Positions 27,006-36,037 of a stretch of 64,000 nt of DNA are shown piece after piece (the stretch's first letter is position 1; each line of letters begins with the position of its first letter). Position numbers and translations under genes: made by a program. The notes under the pieces were generated by a model. That model was not told the origin of the DNA. It worked only from the letters and a program-made list of their open reading frames with translations, and ran no database searches. The DNA is from Comamonadaceae bacterium (GTDB lineage: Bacteria; Pseudomonadota; Gammaproteobacteria; Burkholderiales; Burkholderiaceae_C), in the NCBI GenBank assembly GCA_027488985.1, contig JAIYAR010000003.1, positions 186,001 through 250,000 of the forward strand. The letters run 5' to 3'.

Positions 27006-27647
27006 TTAGCGCTTGATTCCCCAACGGCGATACAGCCAGCGTAACGCCAGCCCGTGCAGGGACGCCCAGAGCCAAGGGTCCAAGACCGCATCGAACACAT
27101 TGCCGGTGGGAAGGCGCAGCAACACATACAACGCCAGCGCAGCAGGTGCGAGCCACGCGCTTGCCCGTCGCACGGCACCTGCCTGCAACAAGGGCAGTAC
27201 GGCTAGCACTGTCAAAACAAGTAACGCCGGTTGCCCGAAACCCAGCGGGTACAGAGCCGACGGCAACTGCGCAAAGGTGTCGAGCAACAACGCCCATCCC
27301 AGCAGCAAGCCGAACAACACCAGCCCGGCTTCCCAATGCAAAGGAGTCTGTGTGCTTTTCGCAGTGCGGGCTGCCAGAGGCCGCAATGCAGTCCAACCCA
27401 CAGCCGCCGCCGCCAACGCCCCCAGCGCGCTGGGGGCTTGGAAGGCCAATCCCAGCCAATAAGCGGCAGATAGGTTTCCGGGCATGAGCACCCAGAGCCC
27501 CAACACCACCGCCAATGCACGCCGCAGCGGCATTGGCACTGAAGCCTGTGCCAGCACGGCAGCGCCGCCACCCGCCAGCACCAAGGCCCAGCCCACGTGC
27601 AACCATAGCTGCATCACCACCAAATCAGGCAAAACCGGCGCGCTCAT
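27006..27647 (-). CDS. Integral membrane protein of unknown function, paired with a sialidase-like protein
   Basis: The 213-residue protein is very rich in leucine, alanine and tryptophan and has about six predicted membrane segments. It shows no catalytic motif that I recognise. The ATG overlaps the stop of the sialidase-like gene by 4 bases, so the two products are probably made together and act in the same place, the cell envelope. Upstream in-frame sequence belongs to the sialidase gene in another frame and is not part of this protein. Confidence 0.72.
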   Translation of the reverse strand: MSAPVLPDLVVMQLWLHVGWALVLAGGGAAVLAQASVPMPLRRALAVVLGLWVLMPGNLSAAYWLGLAFQAPSALGALAAAAVGWTALRPLAARTAKSTQTPLHWEAGLVLFGLLLGWALLLDTFAQLPSALYPLGFGQPALLVLTVLAVLPLLQAGAVRRASAWLAPAALALYVLLRLPTGNVFDAVLDPWLWASLHGLALRWLYRRWGIKR

Positions 27648-28813
27648 GGCTTGCCTCCCGGGGTAAAGCGCTGCCATGACAAGGTGGCCCGGTCCACGGT
27701 GTAGGCAATCCACAGCGCGCCATCCGCCCACGCCATGGCGGGGTACGAAAACTCCGCTTCCTCGCTGCCTTGGCGCAAGGTTTGTTGCAAGGTCCATTGC
27801 AAGCCTTCCTGGCTGCGGCTCAGCTCGAGCTTGGCGCGCCCTTCCGGAGTGGGGTTGTGGGCCATCAGCATTTGATCCGTCCCCAAACCGAAGGTCGCCA
27901 CCGCGGAATCCGGATTGCCGAGGGCCAGGTCCGGCAGATCTTGCCAATGGGCGCCACCGTCTTCAGTGCGCACAGCGGTCACTTTGCCGTTGTGTCGTTC
28001 ATCGCGCATCAGCGCAATCCAATCCGTAGGGCTACGTGCCAGCAGCGCCGGCTGCAGCTGGTAGGCCAGCTGCGACATGCGCGTCAGGCCTGCGAATTCG
28101 CCGTTCGCATCCAGCCGTACCGCGCTGGGGTACTTGAGTCCCAGCTCAAAGTGAACCGGCAGCACGGCGCCGCCATCCTGCAAAGGCATGACTGCGTTGC
28201 GCGCGAGAAAACTGGTGTTCCACAACCACGACAGGGGCAGCACCCGCATGGGCTCAAACGCCAGATCGTTCAGATCTTGCGAGGCGCTACTTTGGCGCAG
28301 GTGCAAAACACGGCTGGCAGCCCAGCCCCCCCAGCCTGTAGCCACTACAAACAAATGCATGCGGCCTTGCCCGTCCATCCACGCCACCGGGTTTCCCAAG
28401 CGCCGCAAACCGTGGCCCAACGCGTCGCCCATGGTGTGCCGGTTGACAACGAAGCGCGGCTCGCGCCAGCGGCCAGAAGCCCGGTCCCACTGGGTTGCGG
28501 CGATCTGCACCAAGGGGCCGCTCTCGCGTTCGCCGGAAAACCAGAACAGGCTTATCGCTGACGGACTGTCCGCGGGCATCGGAAGCAGGCTGCTGGCATG
28601 CGCAGCAGCGGTGCCCGGCGGCATGGGCACATCCCCCATGGCGACGCGCTGTAAGGAGGCAGCATCCACCGGTTTACCCTGCACACTGATGGCCGGCATG
28701 AGCGCCAGGGCCTGCGGCATGGGGGCCGGCCGCAAACCCGCATCCACCGCCCAAAGGCCGGCTACCAGAGCAGCCACAAGGCCTGCGCGTACGGGGAAAG
28801 AAGAAAACAACAT
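27644..28813 (-). CDS. Sialidase-like (BNR/beta-propeller) exported protein
   Basis: The 389-residue protein begins with a membrane signal or anchor (about residues 1-25) and then a region resembling six-bladed sialidase propellers. It has an F-W-F-S-G-E-R-E-S-G-P-L block, an R-T-E-D-G-G-A-H-W Asp-box-like repeat (S/T-x-D-x-G-x-x-W) and arginine-rich strands. Members of this group are annotated as exo-alpha-sialidase-like, but the substrate is not known. It overlaps the downstream membrane protein by 4 bases and is divergent from the pirin gene. Confidence 0.7.
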   Translation of the reverse strand: MLFSSFPVRAGLVAALVAGLWAVDAGLRPAPMPQALALMPAISVQGKPVDAASLQRVAMGDVPMPPGTAAAHASSLLPMPADSPSAISLFWFSGERESGPLVQIAATQWDRASGRWREPRFVVNRHTMGDALGHGLRRLGNPVAWMDGQGRMHLFVVATGWGGWAASRVLHLRQSSASQDLNDLAFEPMRVLPLSWLWNTSFLARNAVMPLQDGGAVLPVHFELGLKYPSAVRLDANGEFAGLTRMSQLAYQLQPALLARSPTDWIALMRDERHNGKVTAVRTEDGGAHWQDLPDLALGNPDSAVATFGLGTDQMLMAHNPTPEGRAKLELSRSQEGLQWTLQQTLRQGSEEAEFSYPAMAWADGALWIAYTVDRATLSWQRFTPGGKP

Positions 28814-28862
28814 GGGGGGTGATCTTAGTGGCCGCCGGCAAGGCCTTGAAACAGCTAAGACA

Positions 28863-29891
28863 ATGGAGTCCATGAAAACCTTGCTCTCCATCGCTCCCCT
28901 CGGTTTCCCCTGGCAAACCGTGGACCCTTTTTTGTTTTGTGTGCACCACAACGACGCCTACCCCGCCGGCAACGCGCAGATGGCGCCTGACCCCGCCTTG
29001 CTGGCGGGCCGCAACATCGGCCAGGACTTTGCGGGCAAATACGGTTGGAGCATGTACCACGGCGATACCGTGCCGGGCTTTCCCTCCCACCCGCACCGGG
29101 GGTTTGAGACCGTCACGATCGTGCGCAATGGCCGCATCGACCACTCGGACTCACTGGGCGCCACGGCCCGCTTTGGCGGCGGCGATGTGCAGTGGCTTAC
29201 AGCCGGCAAAGGCATCGTGCACTGCGAAATGTTTCCGCTACTGCACACCGACGCGCCCAACCCCACCGAGCTGTTCCAGATCTGGGTGAACCTGCCGGCC
29301 AAAAACAAGATGGCCGAGCCGCACTTCACCATGTTTTGGCACGAAGACATTCCCCGCATCACAGCCACCGACGCGCAAGGCAAGACGACAGAAGTAGTTT
29401 GCATCGCCGGTAAGCTGAACGGCAAGCAAGGCCTGCCGCCGCCGCCGGATTCGTGGGCCAGCGAGCCCGGCAGCGACCTCGGGATTTACACGATCCAACT
29501 CAGCCCCGGTGCGCAGTGGACGCTACCTGCAGCCCATAGCGCAGATACCCGTCGCGTGCTGTATTTCTTCAAGGGTGGCGCATTGCAAGTAGCGGGCGAA
29601 GCTGTGCCGGTCAAATCTGTGATGGTGGTGCAAGCCGACCACGACTGCACTTTTGTGAATGGCGATGCCGAGTCTGAACTGCTGGTGCTGCAGGCCCGCC
29701 CCATCGGCGAGCCGGTAGCGCAGTACGGTCCGTTTGTGATGAACACCCAGGCCGAAATCCACCAGGCCTTTGCGGACTATCGCCGCACCGAATTCGGCGG
29801 CTGGCCCTGGGGCGCCAACGACCCGGTGCACCCGCGCGACAAAGGCCGCTTCGCCAAGCACGCGGACGGGAAAGTCGAAGAGCGGGGCTAG
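28863..29891 (+). CDS. Pirin-family protein
   Basis: The 342-residue bicupin has the pirin N-terminal metal site: S-H-P-H-R-G-F-E-T-V-T gives two histidines, and I-V-H-C-E-M-F the third histidine and the glutamate. Pirins are iron-binding cupins with regulatory or quercetinase activities. An ATG three codons downstream (28872) follows a GGAG and is an equally possible start. It lies between a divergent sialidase-like gene and a convergent PaiB-like gene, so it appears to be monocistronic. Confidence 0.88.
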   Translation: MESMKTLLSIAPLGFPWQTVDPFLFCVHHNDAYPAGNAQMAPDPALLAGRNIGQDFAGKYGWSMYHGDTVPGFPSHPHRGFETVTIVRNGRIDHSDSLGATARFGGGDVQWLTAGKGIVHCEMFPLLHTDAPNPTELFQIWVNLPAKNKMAEPHFTMFWHEDIPRITATDAQGKTTEVVCIAGKLNGKQGLPPPPDSWASEPGSDLGIYTIQLSPGAQWTLPAAHSADTRRVLYFFKGGALQVAGEAVPVKSVMVVQADHDCTFVNGDAESELLVLQARPIGEPVAQYGPFVMNTQAEIHQAFADYRRTEFGGWPWGANDPVHPRDKGRFAKHADGKVEERG

Positions 29892-29929
29892 ACCAGCGGA
29901 AAAGATAGAACCCCACGCTCCGCCACTGC

Positions 29930-30559
29930 TCAGGTGCGTGGGACCAAGCCTGCCATGGTGCGGGCAGCGTCGGTGCCTTGGCGCTCCAGGCCTTCGCGCA
30001 CGGTGGTTTGGTTAGCGGGTGGCTGGTTCTGGCTGACCTTCCATTTGCCTACCCACTCGTCCACCACGATCTCAATGCCGACAACGGCTGAAATCATCTT
30101 GTCGGTGTAGTCGCGAGGTGCGTCATCTATGGCCCATGGCTTGGTCATGGGTGCTTCCTGCTGGGTCGTGATCTGCTGCATCTGGCTGCGGATCCAGGCC
30201 GCATCGTCATGCACCCTCAGCAAACCCTTGGCATGCACGACGGCGTAGTTCCACGTGGGCACCACTTTGCCGTGCTCTGCCTTGGTGGCATACCAGCCAG
30301 GGCTGATGTAGTGCTGCGGCCCCTGAAAGATAGCCAGCACCGGCACGCTCAGGTCGGTTTCTTTCCAGATGGGGTTGGCCCGGGCCACATGGCCCACCAG
30401 TGAGGTGTGGCCGTCAGCTCCCTGCCGAAGCACCAATGGAATGTGGTTCGCGTCCATCCCCTTGGCCGACAAGGTCACCAGCGTTGCCAGTGGATGGTTC
30501 TGCACCAGCGCATGCAGCACCTCGGGGCGGCTCTCAATGAAGTGGGTGGGCTGGTACAT
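29930..30559 (-). CDS. PaiB-like FMN-binding protein (putative negative regulator)
   Basis: The 209-residue protein matches the PaiB/FMN-binding split-barrel family: the N-terminal M-Y-x-P-x-H-F, A-T-L-V-T, the central G-P-x-x-Y-I-S-P-x-W-Y and V-P-T-W-N-Y blocks are all present. Bacillus PaiB was described as a repressor of sporulation and degradative genes; proteobacterial members are mostly uncharacterised and bind flavin. The gene is convergent with pirin. Confidence 0.88.
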   Translation of the reverse strand: MYQPTHFIESRPEVLHALVQNHPLATLVTLSAKGMDANHIPLVLRQGADGHTSLVGHVARANPIWKETDLSVPVLAIFQGPQHYISPGWYATKAEHGKVVPTWNYAVVHAKGLLRVHDDAAWIRSQMQQITTQQEAPMTKPWAIDDAPRDYTDKMISAVVGIEIVVDEWVGKWKVSQNQPPANQTTVREGLERQGTDAARTMAGLVPRT

Positions 30560-30654
30560 GCGGGGTCTCCGGTTGCAACTTTGTGGCCAAAGTGTATCGA
30601 CCCAAGGAAACAGCCCAGCCGTGTAAGCGAGTGCGTGTTCTCGCTACCTCTTGT

Positions 30655-30671
30655 AAGAAAGATGGTTTCTT
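30655..30671. repeat. Inverted repeat upstream of the 206-residue gene
   Basis: AAGAAA and TTTCTT are separated by GATGG, in the 190-bp gap between the divergent PaiB-like gene and the orphan gene at 30751. It could be an operator or part of a short hairpin; there is no other support. Confidence 0.3.
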
Positions 30672-30750
30672 TCTTGCAAATTAATAGACTAGTTTGTGAA
30701 CTAATTCACGGAAAACACGTGAATGCAACAACAATGAACCGAGACACGTC

Positions 30751-31371
30751 GTGGAAACCCAGCATCAGCAAGAAGCCCCCAGCCCCAAAGCCAACCTGTC
30801 AACGGACCATTTCGACACTCTCTATTTCTGGACCAGTCTCGACAACGCGCTCCGGTTTTGCGCAGCAAACTTCATCTGGAGTGACAACAAGTTTGGCTTC
30901 CTGGAGCTTCTGACGGCATCGGCCAACAAGTCGGAGTTGGTGTACACCAAGAAGCCCGAAATCTGCTTGAAGTTCCAGTTCGATGGGGTGGTCATGCACG
31001 TGCCCCACCACTACAACCCCAAGTCCTACAAACCGGACGTCCTGTACGTGCATCACCAGGCCCACTTGGAACACAAAGGGGAACTGGGCCACGACATCAC
31101 GAGCATCCGCCTTGCGGGAGGCACAAGTTCCATGGTCTGTTGCGGTTTCAAAATCGCGCGCTCGACCCAGAGCAAAGCGCATGTGGACGCGCGAACGTCC
31201 ATCATCCTCGACCAGATCCGCTTTCATTTGCGATCCAGAAGGCGGTTTGCGATCCCCATTGACTACGAGGCCGGCGTTCTGCTGTCGTCCCGCCATCCCA
31301 CCCTCAACATCAAGACCTCGGAATTGCTGATTTCGAAATGCAAGTTCTACCTCAAATGGTGGTTCGATTGA
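30751..31371 (+). CDS. Hypothetical protein, 206 residues, GTG start
   Basis: I do not recognise the family. The frame opens with GTG at 30751 and encodes a soluble-looking protein with no signal peptide or membrane segment. It has aromatic/histidine-rich stretches (V-M-H-V-P-H-H-Y-N-P and Y-V-H-H-Q-A-H-L), a cysteine pair (M-V-C-C-G-F) and a basic patch (R-S-R-R-R-F) that could bind nucleic acid or nucleotide. The R-R-R-F-A-I-P spacing faintly recalls the PilZ R-x-x-x-R-x-x-x-R start, but no complete PilZ domain can be shown. It stands alone between the PaiB-like gene and the fasciclin gene. Confidence 0.62.
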   Translation: METQHQQEAPSPKANLSTDHFDTLYFWTSLDNALRFCAANFIWSDNKFGFLELLTASANKSELVYTKKPEICLKFQFDGVVMHVPHHYNPKSYKPDVLYVHHQAHLEHKGELGHDITSIRLAGGTSSMVCCGFKIARSTQSKAHVDARTSIILDQIRFHLRSRRRFAIPIDYEAGVLLSSRHPTLNIKTSELLISKCKFYLKWWFD

Positions 31372-31446
31372 GTCCGCAAGCGCCCTCAGGAGCCTGTGGA
31401 ACCTATCGGTCTGGCAGGCCTTAAATCAACACAATTGGCGAAAAGT

Positions 31447-31458
31447 GACTGATCAGTC
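31447..31458. promoter_or_regulatory. 12-bp perfect palindrome upstream of the fasciclin gene
   Basis: GACTGATCAGTC is a perfect palindrome about 107 bp before the fasciclin start, near an AT-rich TTAATTAA stretch. It is a candidate regulator-binding site; no regulator is identified. Confidence 0.35.
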
Positions 31459-31507
31459 TTAATTAAATACCGCATAGTTCAAAGGGTTACTAAATCGGAT
31501 ATATTTC

Positions 31508-31535
31508 GTTCACGTCAGTATTTTCTGACGTGAAC
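31508..31535. promoter_or_regulatory. Perfect 11-bp inverted repeat upstream of the fasciclin gene
   Basis: GTTCACGTCAG and CTGACGTGAAC flank a 6-base TATTTT loop and end about 30 bp before the fasciclin ATG. The arms are perfect. No T-run follows, so it is more likely an operator or a 5'-UTR hairpin than a terminator of the upstream gene. Confidence 0.6.
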
Positions 31536-31564
31536 TAACGAATTCACACCGACTGGAGATCCCG

Positions 31565-32020
31565 ATGAAAAAGCTGTTGATTGCTTCCGTACTGGCACTG
31601 GGCGTAGCTGTTTCTGCACAGGCCAAAGACATCGTTGACACCGCCGTAGGCGCAGGCAACTTCAAGACCTTGGCTACCGCGCTGGGCGCCGCCGGTCTGG
31701 TAGACACCCTCAAGGGCAAGGGCCCATTCACCGTGTTTGCGCCGACTGACGAAGCATTCGCCAAAGTGCCCAAGGCTGACCTCGAAGCCCTGCTCAAAGA
31801 CAAAGCCAAGCTGACTGCTGTGCTGACCTACCACGTGGTACCCGGCAAAGTGATGGCAGCCGATGTGAAAGCCGGCAAGGTCAAGACCGTGCAAGGCAGC
31901 GAAATCACCGTCAGCACCATGGGTGGCGTGAAGGTGGATGCAGCTAATGTGATCAAGACCGACATCGTGGCTGACAACGGCGTGATCCACGTGATCGACT
32001 CCGTGATCATGCCCAAGTAA
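31565..32020 (+). CDS. Secreted fasciclin (FAS1)-domain protein
   Basis: The 151-residue protein has a Sec signal peptide (cleavage near A-Q-A, residue 20) and one FAS1 domain. The family blocks [11 protein letters not shown] and Y-H-V-V-P-G-K-V are present, and it ends with [13 protein letters not shown]. Small bacterial FAS1 proteins are periplasmic or extracellular and linked to adhesion or stress response. The gene has a GGAG ribosome-binding site, strong codon bias, its own terminator and a striking inverted repeat upstream, so it is a regulated single-gene unit. Confidence 0.93.
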   Translation: MKKLLIASVLALGVAVSAQAKDIVDTAVGAGNFKTLATALGAAGLVDTLKGKGPFTVFAPTDEAFAKVPKADLEALLKDKAKLTAVLTYHVVPGKVMAADVKAGKVKTVQGSEITVSTMGGVKVDAANVIKTDIVADNGVIHVIDSVIMPK

Positions 32021-32046
32021 GCCCTTCACAGGCTCCTGCAAAAAAG

Positions 32047-32076
32047 CCCCGGCAGTTTCGGCTGCCGGGGATTTTT
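32047..32076 (+). terminator. Rho-independent terminator after the fasciclin gene
   Basis: A perfect 9-bp stem, CCCCGGCAG (32047-32055) with CTGCCGGGG (32062-32070), closes a 6-base TTTCGG loop and is followed by ATTTTTT. The terminator is preceded by AAAAA, so it may work in both directions and also end the DUF748 gene that comes from the other side. Confidence 0.92.
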
Positions 32077-32115
32077 TCATTCTGTTCGGGTCATGACGTC
32101 CCCGAGGTGTGCGAC

Positions 32116-35100
32116 CTAGTTACCGCCGATTTCGAGTTCGGCCTGCGGCTTGGCGTCTGCAGCTGCACCCCCCGTTTTCACAGCTCCCAGAAAAAGACGC
32201 TCGGCAGCCAGCTTCTTGCCGGCCAGATATTCTTTCACCGCCACCGCACGTTGCAAAGCCAGGCTGCGGATGTCTTCCTCATTGGCGCTCAGATTGGCCA
32301 ACAACAAAGCCTCCATATCGGCCACCGCAATGTCTTTGGTCAAGCCCACCAGATTCTTCGGCTTGGTGATGTCGGAGCGGCGGTACACCGAGCGAAGCAG
32401 CACCGGCATTTCTTCGGTGCTGTAGTTGGTCACCGCAGCAGCGTCTTTGCCCTGCGCGCTGGTGGTGCGGCGCTTTTCTGCCAATAGCAAAGCCTTGAGC
32501 TTTTCACGCTTGGTAGCTTCACGCTCGGCCTCCAGGTTGGCGGAACCCACCACGGTAAGTCTGAGGGCCGGCCGGTCTTGCAGGGCCTGCGCCACTTTGT
32601 CCAAGCCGGTGCGGGCTGCATCGCTCAGACCTGCACTACCCGGCGCAAACACCACGCTACTGAGCTCTGAGCCACCGGCTCCGCCCCCGAAGGCATTGGC
32701 CAGCAGGCTGAAAGGCGCAGTAATCGCCTTGGTCACCAGGTTGGTGATCACCTTCCAGATCACCGGGCCGATGCGGAACTGAGGGTCGTTGAGCGAGCCA
32801 CTGATGGGCAGGTCCAAGTCAATCACGCCATTGCGGTCTGCCAGCAACGCCACCGCCAACTTCACCGGCAAGCTGGCGGGTGCACCCTCCACCTTGTCGC
32901 CGAAGGTCAGTTGGTTGAGCACCAGCTTGTTGGTCGCGGTGAGCTGGCCATCGGGTTGCACGGTGTAGTGCACATCCACACTCAGCTTGCCGCGCTCAAT
33001 GCCGTAGCCGGCGTATTTGATCGCGTAGGGCGACAAAGGCGAGAGCTCCAGATCGCGCACCAGGCCCTTCACATCCAGTGCCAACGGCTGCGCCAGCGGG
33101 TTGAGCTTGCCCAGAATCTCCAGAGACGCGGTGCCTTCGGCGCGACCACGTAGCTCCAGGTCGGCCAGCTGCACCACACCGTCTGTAGGCTGATTGGAGA
33201 AGCGGCTGAGCTTGCCGGTCAGGTCCGTCAAATTGGCGGTGTAGTTGGGCTGGATAAAGCGGTCTGAAAACAGCACCCGACCATTGACCATGCTGATAGG
33301 CCCCATCTGGATGATGACCGCAGGACTGGCCGATGCGGTGCCGGTGCCAGACGCCGCCGCGACCGCGGAAGACGCAGGTGCTGCTGCACTGGCTGCAGCC
33401 GTTGCCGGCTTGGTGCCATCGGCGGCGGGCGGAGCGGTTTGCCCAAGGTCTTGCAGGTTCAGGCGGCCTTGGGGGCTCACGATCAGGCGGGCATAAAAAT
33501 CGGACAACGCGGCTTCGCGCACCTGCACTTTGGTGGCGGTGCCGGGCGCCATATTGAAGTCGATGCCGGGCACGTTCAGCGCCTTCCAGCTCAGCAGTTC
33601 TTCGCCCAGGCTTTCAGCGCCTTTGCCCGTAGAGTTGGCCTTGAAGTCATCCAGCGCGGCATCGCCCTTCACGCTGACTTCCGACCCAGCGGCTAAGGCG
33701 GCGTAGCGCACCTGGCCCTTGAAGCTGGCATCGGCCCGCAACAGGTCGAGGTTCAACGCCCCACCGGCATAACTGGCAAACGCGTGGGCCGGCAGATCCA
33801 CCAGCTCCACATCGCCCGAGGCCACCACAGGGTCCCACATCACGCTGCCGGTGTAGCGCAAGCTGCCGGCAGACGCTTGGCCGGACTTGAGCTTGCCCGC
33901 CAGTTGCAAGGGCATGGGCTTCTTTCCATCCGGCTGGATATTTTTGGCCTGTACCTGCAGCTCGCGCAATTCGACCCGCACAGGGCGCGCGGGCAGACGG
34001 TCAGCAAACACCATGTGCCCGTCCTCCAGCGTGAAGTCGCCCACATTCAGCTTCCATGGCGCCGGCGACTTGGCGGCTTCTCCTTTAGCCGCTGCAGGTG
34101 TACTGGCAGCAGCAACTGCCACCGGTGCAGTTGCAGCCGCGATCGGCCTGAGCCAACTCTCAAACATCCACTGGCCTTCCGCATCCCGGCGCACGCCGGT
34201 GCTGGGCTGCCGCAGCAGCACCTTGCCCACCGAGGCACTGCGGGCCAACGTGTCCACACGCACATCGCTCACTTCCAGCAGCTTGAACTGCGGCATGTCC
34301 GCCGAGCTGGGGCCGTTGTTGCTGGCGTTGGCATTTGAATTCGCACGCGGCTCTGCAGCCGGCTTGTCACCCACCAAGGCTACATCGCGCAAGGCCAGCT
34401 TTTGCACCACGGCCGTCTGGCGCTGACCGTCCCAGGTGATGTTCATGCGGGTGTCCGCCTGCCCGCGCAAGCTTGGCACCAAGTAGGGCGACACATAGCC
34501 CGACACCAGCCCCAGCCCGAAGTCCGACACGCTGGCTTCCGCCTTGCCGGCGTCCACCGTGCCTTCGCCTTGCAGGCTGATCTGGGTAGCGGGTGCTTTG
34601 GCGCCCGCCGCCAGGCTTTGCAAACGCGCCTTCAGGTCCAGCGTGGCGGCTTCTTTCATGGGCCACTGCAGTTTGGAAACGGTGACCTGGAAGTCCCGCA
34701 GCCCCAAACGCGTGGCCGGGGCGGTGACCTGGTCTGTCCAATCCACCGAAGCATCCTTCAGAGTCAGCGTATCCAGCTGCAAAGCCCAAGGCGTCGGCGC
34801 TGGTGTTTCAGCATCTTTTTGGCCACTAGCGCTCGTGGAATCTGCGCGAGCAGCTACGTTTTTAGGAGCATTTTGCTTGGCAGGCGTAGGCGGCATAAGG
34901 TTCAGGCTGCCATCCGCGGCGCGCACCACGTTGAGCACGGGCGCATTCAGGGTGATGCCGGAGAGCTTCACACTGCGCTCCAGCGGGCGCACATCGGCCA
35001 GGCCTACCTGCAAGCTGTCAGCTGAGAACAGCGGCTTGCCCTTGGTGTCTTGCACAGCCAGGCGGCTCACAGTGACAGAGCCTGACAGGGTGACGGCCGT

Positions 35101-35904
35101 TTGCGGGCTCTGCACAAAGCCCAGTTTGATGTCTGCATCCACCACCGCGCTTTGGGGTTTGACCGGCAAGTTGGCAGGCAGGTAAGGCAAGTAAGGTGCC
35201 AGATCCAACTGGCTGATCTTCAGCTCCGCATCCCCCTTGCGGCTTTGCGCAAACGGGGTGCCTTCAGCCTCCGAGTCGAAACGGCTGCCATTGAGCACGA
35301 AGGCCAGGCGGGGCGACACCAGCACATCGCGCTTGGAATCGAAACTGCTCAAAAACGGCAGGCTGATCTGCAAGTCCCGCAGGGTGTGCACGCGCTCGGC
35401 GCCACCGGCCCGGTCGGTGTAGTCCACGCTGCCTTGGTTCAGGGTGAGGTTGTAGACCGCAAACTTTGGCGTAGGTCCGGCAGGTGTGTCGTCGGGCTTG
35501 TTCAGGCGCTGGATGATGTCGTCCATGTCATAGCGGCCCTCACCCAGGTGGGTGAGCTGCACCTTGGGCGCATCCACGATGACTGCGTCAATCACCGGTG
35601 CCAGCCGGAAAAGCGACTGCGCCTCTGCATCGACGTACACCCGGTCCAGCGAGAACTGCACGCCCTTGCCATCAGCGGTGGCAACCGCAAATTCGCGCAC
35701 CGTGAGCTCCAGCGACCAGGGCGAAAACGCAATGCTTCCGATGGTGACCTGCCGGCCCAACAGCTCACTCAGGCGGCTTTGCGCCTGGCTTTTGACCAGC
35801 GGAGGCACCGCGGCCCAAGCCAGCACCCACAGGGCCAGCAAACCGCCAAGCCCCCAGGCCAGGCGGCGGAACCAAGGGGAAGAAACTAAAGCGCGTGGGG
35901 TCAT
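32116..35904 (-). CDS. Giant DUF748/AsmA-like envelope protein
   Basis: The 1262-residue protein has one N-terminal membrane segment (about residues 12-33). A very long periplasmic region resembles AsmA/TamB-like repeats, with P-P-L-V-K-S-Q-A-Q-S-R-L-S-E-L-L-G-R-Q-V near the start, and the C-terminal region (V-V-F-A-P-G-S-A-x-L-S-D) recalls an OmpA-like fold. Such proteins are thought to form lipid-conducting grooves between the membranes. The start at 35904 is chosen because the 16 residues upstream lack family character. Residues about 343-366 come from an in-frame dispersed repeat. Alanine/proline-rich linkers separate the domains. Confidence 0.88.
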   Translation of the reverse strand: MTPRALVSSPWFRRLAWGLGGLLALWVLAWAAVPPLVKSQAQSRLSELLGRQVTIGSIAFSPWSLELTVREFAVATADGKGVQFSLDRVYVDAEAQSLFRLAPVIDAVIVDAPKVQLTHLGEGRYDMDDIIQRLNKPDDTPAGPTPKFAVYNLTLNQGSVDYTDRAGGAERVHTLRDLQISLPFLSSFDSKRDVLVSPRLAFVLNGSRFDSEAEGTPFAQSRKGDAELKISQLDLAPYLPYLPANLPVKPQSAVVDADIKLGFVQSPQTAVTLSGSVTVSRLAVQDTKGKPLFSADSLQVGLADVRPLERSVKLSGITLNAPVLNVVRAADGSLNLMPPTPAKQNAPKNVAARADSTSASGQKDAETPAPTPWALQLDTLTLKDASVDWTDQVTAPATRLGLRDFQVTVSKLQWPMKEAATLDLKARLQSLAAGAKAPATQISLQGEGTVDAGKAEASVSDFGLGLVSGYVSPYLVPSLRGQADTRMNITWDGQRQTAVVQKLALRDVALVGDKPAAEPRANSNANASNNGPSSADMPQFKLLEVSDVRVDTLARSASVGKVLLRQPSTGVRRDAEGQWMFESWLRPIAAATAPVAVAAASTPAAAKGEAAKSPAPWKLNVGDFTLEDGHMVFADRLPARPVRVELRELQVQAKNIQPDGKKPMPLQLAGKLKSGQASAGSLRYTGSVMWDPVVASGDVELVDLPAHAFASYAGGALNLDLLRADASFKGQVRYAALAAGSEVSVKGDAALDDFKANSTGKGAESLGEELLSWKALNVPGIDFNMAPGTATKVQVREAALSDFYARLIVSPQGRLNLQDLGQTAPPAADGTKPATAAASAAAPASSAVAAASGTGTASASPAVIIQMGPISMVNGRVLFSDRFIQPNYTANLTDLTGKLSRFSNQPTDGVVQLADLELRGRAEGTASLEILGKLNPLAQPLALDVKGLVRDLELSPLSPYAIKYAGYGIERGKLSVDVHYTVQPDGQLTATNKLVLNQLTFGDKVEGAPASLPVKLAVALLADRNGVIDLDLPISGSLNDPQFRIGPVIWKVITNLVTKAITAPFSLLANAFGGGAGGSELSSVVFAPGSAGLSDAARTGLDKVAQALQDRPALRLTVVGSANLEAEREATKREKLKALLLAEKRRTTSAQGKDAAAVTNYSTEEMPVLLRSVYRRSDITKPKNLVGLTKDIAVADMEALLLANLSANEEDIRSLALQRAVAVKEYLAGKKLAAERLFLGAVKTGGAAADAKPQAELEIGGN
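34808..34878 (-). repeat. Dispersed palindromic repeat, copy D (inside the DUF748 gene)
   Basis: On the minus strand: TGCTCCTAAAAACGTAGCTG, then CTCGCGCAGATTCC and ACGAGCGCTAGTGGCC. It is in frame and encodes a linker around K-N-V-A-A-R-A-D-S-T-S-A-S-G-Q-K. The surrounding sequence is a non-conserved proline/alanine linker. Confidence 0.72.
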
Positions 35905-36037
35905 GACAGCAGGTTCGTGGAGTAGCGTGCCCCCTGATGGTACCCAAGCCACTGTGGCAAAGCAGCGCCCTGTTGACTTGCATCAAGCCGCCCCGGCGCC
36001 CGCCATGGGAAGCTCGCGCCCAGCCTGAGGAGCCCCC

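Noticed and set aside
35101..35889. 262-codon frame opposite the DUF748 gene
   Set aside because: Antisense shadow of a gene with clear signal and domain features.
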